Part shown: positions 1 through 7,037 of the stretch, piece after piece
Layout: each line of letters opens with the position of its first letter
How positions within the stretch are numbered: position 1 is the stretch's first letter
Assembly (NCBI GenBank): GCA_002390745.1
Contig: DGQK01000037.1
Span: 204-21,703, forward strand
Length of the DNA stretch: 21,500 bases
From: Bacteroidetes bacterium UBA4416
GTDB lineage: Bacteria; Bacteroidota; Bacteroidia; B-17B0; Aurantibacillaceae
Direction: 5' to 3'
Program-made: the position numbers and the translations under genes
Notes under the pieces: generated by a model
Databases searched by the model: none
What the model saw: the letters and a program-made list of their open reading frames with translations, nothing else
Told to the model about the DNA's origin: nothing

Positions 1-1
1 G

Positions 2-448
2 CGTATGCTACATATTGCAGACCTATGGATTAAGGGGAAAAATGCGAATGAACACTATTTTCAGGATTGGAACCGGCTCGACCAAAGACTTGATAAATAT
101 ACGATGGACTCACCCGACGGCAGATTTGTCTTTATTCCCTGGGAGTCGGGTGGTTTTTTAATTGATACCTTGACTTTAAGGCAGATCAAACTGCCCTACA
201 AAGGAATCTCTACGGCCACTTTCCTCGGGAATTTTTTTCAGGACAACCTGCTGGTGTTAGTTCATCTCGACGAAGTCATTTTATATAATTTAACCAGTGG
301 CGTTTCGGCCAGAGTACCTTTCCCTGAAAAAACGATAAAATGGGCCGAATTAAACGCTCAAAAAGACCTGTTGATTACCTACTACGACAAAAAAGCGCAG
401 GCATCAAAAAAAGAAGCATTCGACTTTGAAAAACAAGCAATACTGTAG
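2..448 (+). CDS. 3' end of a gene of unknown function (cut by window edge)
   Basis: The reading frame is open to the left edge (an arginine codon precedes the first ATG at 5), so the gene most likely starts outside the window; the visible part is about 148 codons ending in TAG at 446-448. I do not recognise the family. The residues show alternating short hydrophobic beta strands, with pieces such as SPDGRFVFIP and LVLVHLDEVILYNL that resemble blades of a beta-propeller, in which a displayed value is read back with a Gly- or Asp-rich turn. There is no signal peptide or membrane segment in the visible part. Its composition is closer to the following AT-rich region than to the peptidase gene further right. 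It could be part of the same accessory segment as the DUF262 gene. That it is a real gene is fairly likely; any function is unknown. Confidence 0.55.
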   Translation, partial: RMLHIADLWIKGKNANEHYFQDWNRLDQRLDKYTMDSPDGRFVFIPWESGGFLIDTLTLRQIKLPYKGISTATFLGNFFQDNLLVLVHLDEVILYNLTSGVSARVPFPEKTIKWAELNAQKDLLITYYDKKAQASKKEAFDFEKQAIL

Positions 449-615
449 GCTCTTTAACCATTAATGCCTTTAAGGTAATGATTAGGATTAAAGCACATTA
501 CCGTGCGTGTACGATAGCCATGAGTTCATTGTTGCTTTACAAACAAGTCATAAATATTTTTCTGTTTTTTTGAAGGAAAACTTGAGATGGCTCATGTTTT
601 AAATGACGTGTATGG

Positions 616-639
616 CCGAAGGATTTACAAATCCTACGG
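616..639. repeat. REP-like palindrome
   Basis: Arms AGGATTT (620-626) and AAATCCT (629-635) pair across a 2-nt loop, and outer CCG (616-618) pairs with CGG (637-639) across an A-A mismatch. A second imperfect hairpin lies just upstream (AAAAC-TGAG against CTCA-GTTTT, about 576-599). From memory, intergenic palindromes with a GGATTT..AAATCC core flanked by CCG/CGG are common in Bacteroidota genomes; copy number could not be tested here. It sits 10 bp beyond the stop codon of the minus-strand DUF262 gene and may mark one edge of that acquired stretch or serve as its 3' end structure. Confidence 0.5.
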
Positions 640-648
640 AGCGGGGTA

Positions 649-2343
649 TTATTCTATTTCATTTAACTGCTTTTCATTTTCACTGGTTTCATCTCCTTGT
701 TCTGCTAATAATATTTTATCCGTCTCTTGTGGTATAATCCTTTTCTTTATCTCTCTACTTAGAGCCTTAGATCTTTCTTTTAAGAATTTATCATAGTCAT
801 CTTCCCAAATTCCGAACGCTTCAATGTTTCCTATCAAATGGGTTTTCATTGTTTGTTCAATTTCACTATTCTGTTTAGAAAATTTATTCATATATGAAGA
901 CGGTGATTTAGCTGAAATTTCTCTTTTATTCAGGAAATCATCAACAATTGTTATGTTGAGAATATGATTAATCCAATATTGTTTATAATCCCAATCAATT
1001 TTTTTTTCTAAAAATGCTTTAGGGAAAAAGTGATGATAGTTTTTACTATTTGCTTGTTTAAGCCAGTCATTGCTAATATTTACTATTGAATCGTCATTAA
1101 AAGATTTAGGTTGTTGATATGCATATATGCACAGTAGCGATTTTATCCATGCATTACCTGTACTAAACCAGCCATTTTGCTCTCTTAATCTAATTGGGCT
1201 GTAGTCAATTGTCCAATCATAATGCGGTAATTCCTCTTTTAGAATTTTGTCAATTCTTTTAATGTCTTGTGCGAGTTTGCTTTCAACTCCAGAAGAGTAC
1301 CTAATCCCCAAAGCTACACGCCAAAAAAAATCTTGAAGATACTTTTGCTTTATTCCAGTTGGTTTATCCTTATGATGATAGAAAAAATAAGCAAATGGGA
1401 TTATTAAAGAATTATAGGGTAATAATTGTGAAACTGGAATTCTATAAAAGCCTTTAAAATATTCACATGTTTTTTCAATTGAATTAATTGCTTCCCCCCA
1501 AATATCTATAAATTTTTTTTTATTAAGTTTTAAGATAGTTTTTCGGTTACATTCTTTTTCGAGTAAAATCGATACTGTTTGCAAAACGGTAGCGTCAGAA
1601 ATTGTTTCATAATTAATATTGCTAAGATTTTCAACCAGTTCACTGTATTTTTCAGCTAAATCAAAGTCTCTTTTTGAGTCAAAGGTTTTTGCTACCATTA
1701 TTTCGAATACAGTTAATGCTTTTCCGCCTTCGTTTATTCGAGTGAAAATTTCAGTTGCAATATCAAGTTCAGCATCTCTTATGAGAATTATTGAATAGCT
1801 ATAAGCTTCGATTCTGGTTTTAAATTCCTGTAGCCTTGGATGATATCTTTCCTCAAAGTTAAATAATACTGACAATGGTCCATAGAGTAAATCTGTGAGG
1901 CGTATCAATGCTTTTTCGCTATACATCTCTTTGTCAATTATTACGATTTCATCGTCGTCATTAGCGTCAAGATTTATATATACCTCATCATAATCATCTG
2001 TTTTTTCATCTCTTTCTATTTTCAAGCCCTTTAATGTAGCAAAAAGGCTCGTTAATCTTTGCTGTCCATCTAGAACATAGTCAATAAAATCTCCTTCGTT
2101 TGGTTCCGGAAGTTTGAATTTTCCTAAATTTCTTACTGATCTTAACCTGTCCTTAGTTTTCCAAAAAATGAAAGTTCCTATAGGATATCCTTTAACGATG
2201 CTATCCATAAGTTTAGCAGATTTCTTTATGTCCCAAACAAATTCTCTTTGAAATTGAGGAATTTTGATTTGTCCTTTTTCGATATCGGAAATCAGTCCTG
2301 TAAAAGTTCTGCTAATAGGTTCTGGTAATTTCATATTATTCAT
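649..2343 (-). CDS. DUF262/DUF1524 protein, GmrSD-like defence nuclease
   Basis: A 564-residue protein with the DUF262 fold first and a DUF1524 HNH-type nuclease second. The N-terminal IPQFQREFVWD (residues 28-38), the DGQQR motif (92-96, the nucleotide-binding signature of DUF262/GmrS/ParB-like proteins) and TRINEGGKALTVFEIM (201-216) define DUF262. NYHHFFPKAFL (His437-His438) followed by the downstream NITIVDDFLNKREIS stretch matches the His-His-x-x-P and Asn parts of the DUF1524 nuclease. In the family, GmrSD is a type IV restriction enzyme that uses NTP to cut modified DNA, usually phage DNA. The real substrate here is unknown. ATG start at 2343 with a weak ribosome site. The gene is clearly AT-richer than the peptidase next to it, has no cognate methylase, and is alone between a palindrome and a terminator region, all fitting horizontal acquisition as a single-gene defence island. 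Confidence 0.85.
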   Translation of the reverse strand: MNNMKLPEPISRTFTGLISDIEKGQIKIPQFQREFVWDIKKSAKLMDSIVKGYPIGTFIFWKTKDRLRSVRNLGKFKLPEPNEGDFIDYVLDGQQRLTSLFATLKGLKIERDEKTDDYDEVYINLDANDDDEIVIIDKEMYSEKALIRLTDLLYGPLSVLFNFEERYHPRLQEFKTRIEAYSYSIILIRDAELDIATEIFTRINEGGKALTVFEIMVAKTFDSKRDFDLAEKYSELVENLSNINYETISDATVLQTVSILLEKECNRKTILKLNKKKFIDIWGEAINSIEKTCEYFKGFYRIPVSQLLPYNSLIIPFAYFFYHHKDKPTGIKQKYLQDFFWRVALGIRYSSGVESKLAQDIKRIDKILKEELPHYDWTIDYSPIRLREQNGWFSTGNAWIKSLLCIYAYQQPKSFNDDSIVNISNDWLKQANSKNYHHFFPKAFLEKKIDWDYKQYWINHILNITIVDDFLNKREISAKSPSSYMNKFSKQNSEIEQTMKTHLIGNIEAFGIWEDDYDKFLKERSKALSREIKKRIIPQETDKILLAEQGDETSENEKQLNEIE

Positions 2344-2412
2344 TTTACAAAAGAGTTAGTTTTATGTAGAGCTTTTTTACTTTTTTATTAAATATTTCTA
2401 ATGTTCGAAAAA

Positions 2413-2534
2413 GCTTTCTTGTTTGTCTTTACGGTTATTGGAATTATTAATTGATATTGGCTAAACTAGATATTATCTATTGAATAAACAGTTCGGTTTA
2501 CCGAACTATTCAAAATAATCCCAAACAAGAAAGC
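2413..2534. repeat. Inverted repeat pair enclosing a palindrome
   Basis: GCTTTCTTGTTTG at 2413-2425 is the exact reverse complement of 2522-2534. The right arm overlaps the T-rich tail of the S46 peptidase terminator, so the two arms could pair in read-through RNA, or they may be the scar of an insertion that copied the end of the terminator. The stretch lies between the start of the DUF262 gene and the end of the peptidase gene. No transposase is present. Confidence 0.5.
2490..2507. promoter_or_regulatory. 8+2+8 palindrome, possible operator
   Basis: AGTTCGGT and ACCGAACT are perfect arms around a TT centre. Outer TTGAAT (2480-2485) and ATTCAA (2508-2513) also pair, with a 4-nt bulge on one side. 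It is about 150 bp upstream of the DUF262 gene and has no U-run on either strand, so it is less likely to be a terminator than a dimer-binding site or an RNA structure. The function is inferred only from symmetry and position. Confidence 0.35.
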
Positions 2535-2560
2535 CCCTCACGATTCATCGTAAGGGGCTT
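2531..2560 (-). terminator. Rho-independent terminator of the S46 peptidase gene
   Basis: AAGCCCCT (2531-2538) pairs with AGGGGCTT (2553-2560), extended by ACGAT/ATCGT after one mismatch and a 2-nt loop. Read on the minus strand it lies 18 bp after the peptidase stop codon and is followed by TTCTTGTTT. The plus-strand side is also T-rich (TTTTCTTT), so it may act in both directions. Confidence 0.8.
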
Positions 2561-2578
2561 TTCTTTAAAAATAAAAAC

Positions 2579-4729
2579 TTATTTCACCAGCTTCATCTCA
2601 TTCAATAAATAGCCTGCCCCCGCAAACTTATCGATGATGAAAAGTGTGTAGCGCACATCCAAAGTAATGTTGCGGCACTGGTTCGGGTTGTACATAATGT
2701 CGCTCATGGTGCCTTCCCAATTGCGGTCGAAGTTGGTGCCGATCAGCTCGCCTTTGGCATTGAATACCGGGCTGCCACTGTTGCCGCCTGTGGTGTGGTT
2801 GCTGGCGGTAAAAGCCACCTGCATCTTTCCATCGGCATTGGCGTATTGTCCGAAATCTTTTTTCTTGTAAAGGTCGATCAGCTTAGCCGGCACATCAAAT
2901 TCTTCGTCGCCCGGAATGTATTTCTCCATAATGCCATCGAGGGTCGTATAGTAATTATACATGACACCATCCTTCGGCTCGTAGCTGCTCACCTTGCCGT
3001 AGGCCACGCGCAGGGTGGAGTTGGCATCCGGGTAAAACTTTTTATCCTTGATCACTTCCTGCTGTCCTTTGATATAAAGCTTTTGCAGCTCGTTGATCTC
3101 GCGCTCGTCGTACTGGAATTGCGGGAACACTGATGTGGAGTAATATTTGATGATGGCATTGGTTACATAAAACACCGGATCGCGTTCGTAGAGGTTCGGG
3201 TATTTTTCGATGTCGTTGAGCATGGCTTCCGTTTTGGCCTTATCGACGAAGCTGGTATTGGCAAAGAGGAAGTCCGTTAGTTTTTTGGCATCGCTTCCGT
3301 TGGCTACGATGAACGAATCCAGCACCGGTGGCCGGTTGGCAGAAGCCACACCTTTGATGTACTCTTCCAGCATGGCGCGGCAGATTTTGATATCCGTAGG
3401 CTGGTTGTAGGCTTTATAGAAGGCCAGTTTTTTGTATTCGGCCAGGTTGGTATCGAAGGTATTGGTCAGGCCTTTTTGTTTTTTCTTCAGCTCACCCATC
3501 AGGTTGATGTAGCTGCGGGCATAGGTAAACGCTTCAATGGCCATCAGGCATTCGCTGTAGTAATCTACCTGCTTGTTCAGCACGCGGTATTCGGTATATA
3601 CCTTTTCGAACTGGTTGAAGAGGTTGCCGTATTTTTCCTGTTTAGCCGGCTCGCCGGCGATCGCGGCCATGAATTGTTTTTCGAAAGCCTGTTTTTTGCT
3701 GAGCGCATCGTATTTTTTCAGACCGTTCATTTCGCCCATCCATTTTTTATAATAGTTGGCGATGCCGGCGTATTTGGTTGCATAGTTGATGCGTACCGCG
3801 TCGCTCTGGCGCATGTCGGCATTCATGATGTTGAGGCGCTTTTCACGCAAAGCCACTTTCAAGGGGTCGCTTTCGTTCATGATCATGTCTACCGCGTAGC
3901 TCGACAGGTACTCCTGCGTTCTTCCCGGGAAGCCGTATACCATCGTGAAATCGCCTTCCTTGTAGCCTTTCAGCGATACAGGCACCACATGCTTCGGTGT
4001 GTAGGGCACATTGTCGGGGCTGTATTCCGCGGGCTTGTTGTCTTTTCCGGCATAGATCCTGAATACCGAAAAATCGGCATTGTGGCGCGGCCACATCCAG
4101 TTGTCGCTTTCGCCGCCGAACTTGCCGATGGCAGAAGGCGGAGCGCCCACCATGCGGATGTCCTTAAAGGTTTCGGTCACAAACAAGTAATACTCGTTGC
4201 CATAGAAAAAAGGGCGGACAAAAGCCTCGTAATGCGTGCCCGTTACGGCATCTTTCTCCAGTTGTTTGATATTGGCTTTCGTAATGGAGTCAACCCTCGC
4301 CTCGGTGCTGTTGGCGGTAATGCCTTTCATCACTTTGGCAGTGACATCCTCGATGCGGTTGATGAAGGTTACTGTCAGGTTAGGCGTGTAAAGCTCTTCA
4401 TTTTTATTCATTGCCCAATAGCCTTTGGTGAGGTAATCCTTCTCCACGCTGCTGTGAAAGGCGATGGAAGAATAACCACAATGGTGGTTGGTGATGAGCA
4501 GGCCCTGGCTTGACACCACTTCCCCGGTGCAGCCGCCGCCAAATTGCACAATAGCATCTTTGAGGCTCGATTTGTTGATGCTGTATATTTGCTCGGCCGT
4601 CAGCTTGAGGCCGTTCTTTTTCATGTCCTTAATGTTCATGGCGCTCAACAGCTGTGGCAGCCACATGCCTTCGTCAGCTTTCGCCAGGAGGGAACCGATT
4701 AACAGAATGGGGAGTAAGAGATGTTTCAT
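2579..4729 (-). CDS. S46 family dipeptidyl-peptidase, DPP11-like
   Basis: Periplasmic serine exopeptidase that releases N-terminal dipeptides from oligopeptides, feeding amino-acid uptake. Numbered from the chosen ATG at 4729 it has 716 residues, the usual S46 length. A signal peptide (MKHLLLPILLIGSLLAKA) is followed by the mature start DEGMWLP. The chymotrypsin-like triad is visible: TNHHCGY (His83), NADFSVFRIY (Asp219) and TGGNSGSPV (Ser651). The residue 18 positions after the nucleophile is Arg669, in NFDR. In Porphyromonas gingivalis the equivalent Arg673 gives DPP11 its preference for Asp/Glu in P1, whereas DPP7 has Gly, so acidic specificity is predicted. An upstream in-frame TTG at 4750 was not chosen because it would precede the signal peptide with extra residues. 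The gene stands alone with its own promoter and terminator. Confidence 0.93.
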   Translation of the reverse strand: MKHLLLPILLIGSLLAKADEGMWLPQLLSAMNIKDMKKNGLKLTAEQIYSINKSSLKDAIVQFGGGCTGEVVSSQGLLITNHHCGYSSIAFHSSVEKDYLTKGYWAMNKNEELYTPNLTVTFINRIEDVTAKVMKGITANSTEARVDSITKANIKQLEKDAVTGTHYEAFVRPFFYGNEYYLFVTETFKDIRMVGAPPSAIGKFGGESDNWMWPRHNADFSVFRIYAGKDNKPAEYSPDNVPYTPKHVVPVSLKGYKEGDFTMVYGFPGRTQEYLSSYAVDMIMNESDPLKVALREKRLNIMNADMRQSDAVRINYATKYAGIANYYKKWMGEMNGLKKYDALSKKQAFEKQFMAAIAGEPAKQEKYGNLFNQFEKVYTEYRVLNKQVDYYSECLMAIEAFTYARSYINLMGELKKKQKGLTNTFDTNLAEYKKLAFYKAYNQPTDIKICRAMLEEYIKGVASANRPPVLDSFIVANGSDAKKLTDFLFANTSFVDKAKTEAMLNDIEKYPNLYERDPVFYVTNAIIKYYSTSVFPQFQYDEREINELQKLYIKGQQEVIKDKKFYPDANSTLRVAYGKVSSYEPKDGVMYNYYTTLDGIMEKYIPGDEEFDVPAKLIDLYKKKDFGQYANADGKMQVAFTASNHTTGGNSGSPVFNAKGELIGTNFDRNWEGTMSDIMYNPNQCRNITLDVRYTLFIIDKFAGAGYLLNEMKLVK

Positions 4730-4751
4730 GTAGTATAGTTTAGTCGCCAAT

Positions 4752-4789
4752 TCGCGGAGTATTTATGCAAAGATCGCGGAGTATTTATG
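4752..4789. repeat. 16-bp direct repeat across the S46 promoter
   Basis: TCGCGGAGTATTTATG occurs exactly at 4752-4767 and again at 4774-4789, a period of 22 bp or about two helical turns. The 6 nt between the copies fall inside the predicted -7 element, so a protein bound to both copies would cover the promoter. The copies could also be a local duplication without function. Confidence 0.6.
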
Positions 4790-4798
4790 ATAGAGCAA
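4768..4798 (-). promoter_or_regulatory. Predicted promoter of the S46 peptidase gene
   Basis: On the minus strand, TTG (4798-4796), a 20-nt spacer and GATCTTTG (4775-4768) match the Bacteroidota sigma pattern TTTG-N-TANNTTTG with one change in the -7 box. The same spacing is seen at the tRNA-Asp promoter in this window. Transcription would start near 4761, leaving a leader of about 30 nt before the ATG at 4729. Confidence 0.5.
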
Positions 4799-4945
4799 GG
4801 TTAATAAGGATGAAAGGTTGTTTATGAAGATGAGCAGAGGCATTGTCCATTGTAAGTTGCCGGATGTCTGTTGTTTTGGCAAGCACACGTCGATTGGCTT
4901 TCGTCCCTCAATCCCATCTGTCTCTTCAGTCCCTCAGGTCCTTTC

Positions 4946-5779
4946 TTACATCGACCGGATGACTTCCCGCACGATCAGGCTCATTTTGGGTTCGGCAGAG
5001 GCGGCAATGTGCTGCACTTCTTCATGCGTTACTTCCACAATTTTCCCTTCCACGCCGAGGTCGGTCACAATGCTTACGCCAAACACGCGCATGCCGCCAT
5101 GGCGGGCCACGATCACTTCCGGCACGGTGCTCATGCCAACGGTGTCGGCGCCAATGCGGGCAATGTAGCGGTATTCGGCAGGTGTTTCAAAACAAGGGCC
5201 GGTAAGGCCGGCATAGCTGCCTTCGCTTACTTTGATGTTGTTGCTTTTCGCAATTTCATGCGCTTTGGCAATGAGTTTTTTATCGTAAGGCTCGCTCATG
5301 TCGAGGAAGCGGGGGCCCAATTCGGAAATGTTGGGGCCGATCAGCGGGTTGGTTGGAAACAGGTTGATCTGATCATTGATGAGCATGATCTCACCGATCT
5401 CGAAGGAAGGGTTCATTCCGCCGCTGGCATTGGAAACCACGAGGGTATGAGCGCCCAGGGCTTTCATAACCCGTACCGGGAAGGTGATCTGGTGCATGGT
5501 ATAGCCTTCATAAAAGTGAAAGCGGCCCTGCATGGCCATGACTTTTTTTCCGCCCAGCTCTCCGAAAATTAATTTACCACTGTGCCCCTCCACGGTGCTC
5601 ACCGGGAAGTTCGGGATCTCGCCGTAAGGAATCACAAACTCCGTATTGATCTCTTTTACGAGGCCGCCGAGGCCTGTTCCTAAAATGATGCCTACCTCAG
5701 GCCTGAATTGATTGGTTTTGTCAAGAATACTTTTTGTGGTAAAATTTATTTGTTCTAACATAGTTGATGATTGTTTCAT
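4946..5779 (-). CDS. punA: Purine nucleoside phosphorylase (trimeric PNP/MTAP family)
   Basis: Cytoplasmic enzyme that splits purine (deoxy)nucleosides with phosphate into base and (deoxy)ribose-1-phosphate for salvage. The 277 residues carry the family motifs in order: GTGLGG phosphate loop (34-39), GRFHFYEGY (85-93), SNASGGMNP (116-124), GPCFETPAEYR (194-204, Glu198 being the base-binding Glu201 of human PNP), VGMSTVPEVIVARH (214-227) and THEEV (His252). Asp240 stands where human PNP has Asn243, a residue that tunes 6-oxo versus 6-amino purine preference. The ATG at 5779 has AGGAA just upstream; a second ATG at 5761 is possible. The 5' end overlaps the end of lpxK by 59 bp, so the two are almost certainly cotranscribed. 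Confidence 0.92.
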   Translation of the reverse strand: MKQSSTMLEQINFTTKSILDKTNQFRPEVGIILGTGLGGLVKEINTEFVIPYGEIPNFPVSTVEGHSGKLIFGELGGKKVMAMQGRFHFYEGYTMHQITFPVRVMKALGAHTLVVSNASGGMNPSFEIGEIMLINDQINLFPTNPLIGPNISELGPRFLDMSEPYDKKLIAKAHEIAKSNNIKVSEGSYAGLTGPCFETPAEYRYIARIGADTVGMSTVPEVIVARHGGMRVFGVSIVTDLGVEGKIVEVTHEEVQHIAASAEPKMSLIVREVIRSM

Positions 5780-6803
5780 TAAATTCCTGTTCCTTGTCCT
5801 TAAAATCGACCTCGATCGGAAGAACGAACAAAGGTAATGTATTTACCACATCCTGCAAATCGGCATCCTTTAATCGCATGGCGTCTTTTTCGGTAGTTAC
5901 CACGATCTTATTTCCACCCTCGATGGAGTCGAGCACATTGCGGATTCCCGCAAGATCCTGCAGGCTAAAGGCATGATGGTCGGGGTATTGAATATGCTTT
6001 ACCGAAGCCGCATATTCCTTCAGGTAGGTTACCATGGGCTCCGGGTTGCCGATCCCTGTAAATACAACAACCCTGTAGCGGAACAGGTCGTCGAGGGTAT
6101 GAATGCTTTCTTCCGGGTTTCTGAGCCCCCTGAGCTCGCCGTATTTCAGCCAGGTAAAGAACAGGTGCTGGTGCGACAGTGGCCTTATATCCTTGATCAG
6201 GTTACGGATGTCTACCGCGTTGACCCTGTCGGGTACTTTGCTGATAATAATGATGTCGGCCCGTTTGATGCCTTTTCTGGGCTCACGCAGGTTGCCCGCC
6301 GGCAGCATATAGTCATGCAGGTATACATTGTTGTATTCACTGATCACAATATTCAGTTCGCACTTCAGGGCGCGGTGCTGGAAGGCATCGTCGAGCAGGA
6401 TCACCTTTGGCGGATGTTCCAGTTCCAGCAGGTGTTTCACACCATTGGGGCGGTTGGTATCCACGCTCACCGTCAGCTCCGGATTTTTAAATTTATATTG
6501 CAAAGGCTCGTCGCCGATGTCCTGCGCTGTACTGTTGGCATCCGCAATCAGGAAGCCGGTTGTTTTCCGCTTATAGCCCCGGCTCAGCGTAGCAATCCGG
6601 AATTGGTCCTTCAGCAGGCGGATCAGGTATTCCACGTGCGGTGTTTTACCTGTGCCGCCTACGGCCAGGTTGCCTACACAGATCGTATGCACATCGAATC
6701 GTTTGCTTTTAAGGATTTTCCAGTCGTAGAGGAGGTTCCGTACAGAAGTGACGATGCCGTACAAAACGGCCAGGGGAAAGAGAAGTATTTTTCTGAGTTT
6801 CAC
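5721..6803 (-). CDS. lpxK: Tetraacyldisaccharide 4'-kinase
   Basis: Inner-membrane-associated kinase that phosphorylates the 4' position of the lipid A disaccharide precursor, the sixth step of the Raetz pathway. About 360 residues, normal length. The N-terminal hydrophobic helix (LLFPLAVLYGIVTSVRNLLY) anchors it to the membrane. The Walker A region VGNLAVGGTGKTP (about 44-56), LSRGYKR (about 74-80) and LDDAFQHR (about 138-145) with the DDxxQH signature are all present. There is no ATG in frame after the preceding in-frame TAG, so the start is non-canonical: GTG at 6803 (chosen, giving MKLRKILLF) or TTG at 6806. It is first in a two-gene operon with purine nucleoside phosphorylase, whose start lies inside its 3' end. 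Confidence 0.93.
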   Translation of the reverse strand: MKLRKILLFPLAVLYGIVTSVRNLLYDWKILKSKRFDVHTICVGNLAVGGTGKTPHVEYLIRLLKDQFRIATLSRGYKRKTTGFLIADANSTAQDIGDEPLQYKFKNPELTVSVDTNRPNGVKHLLELEHPPKVILLDDAFQHRALKCELNIVISEYNNVYLHDYMLPAGNLREPRKGIKRADIIIISKVPDRVNAVDIRNLIKDIRPLSHQHLFFTWLKYGELRGLRNPEESIHTLDDLFRYRVVVFTGIGNPEPMVTYLKEYAASVKHIQYPDHHAFSLQDLAGIRNVLDSIEGGNKIVVTTEKDAMRLKDADLQDVVNTLPLFVLPIEVDFKDKEQEFNETIINYVRTNKFYHKKYS

Positions 6804-7037
6804 CAAAGAGGACCTATAAAAAACCGAATTTACAGTTTTTTGCTAAAAAAAGAAATCTTTTGCTCGCTCAGGTACTTCCCGTGTTGCCGAAAAGATAAGA
6901 TGCCGCGTGCCTGGTAACTAGCGGAAGCCGGAAATGAAAAGGGTTTCGTGCAGGAAGGAGGTGAAAGGAGCGCAGCCATCCGGGGCATTGCCATTAATGA
7001 TTCATTACAGGATTCTTAAGCGACCGGGAAGCGCTGT

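Noticed and set aside
474..502. GGTAATG/CATTACC hairpin with 15-nt loop after the first gene
   Set aside because: Short stem, long loop and no U-run, so it is not a convincing terminator.
3476..4513. 345-codon plus-strand ORF
   Set aside because: Lies wholly opposite the S46 peptidase, whose motifs and signal peptide are clear; antisense shadow in a GC-richer gene.
4871..5572. 233-codon plus-strand ORF
   Set aside because: Antisense to purine nucleoside phosphorylase, no domain or start signal.
5973..6917. 314-codon plus-strand ORF
   Set aside because: Antisense to lpxK, no recognisable motifs.
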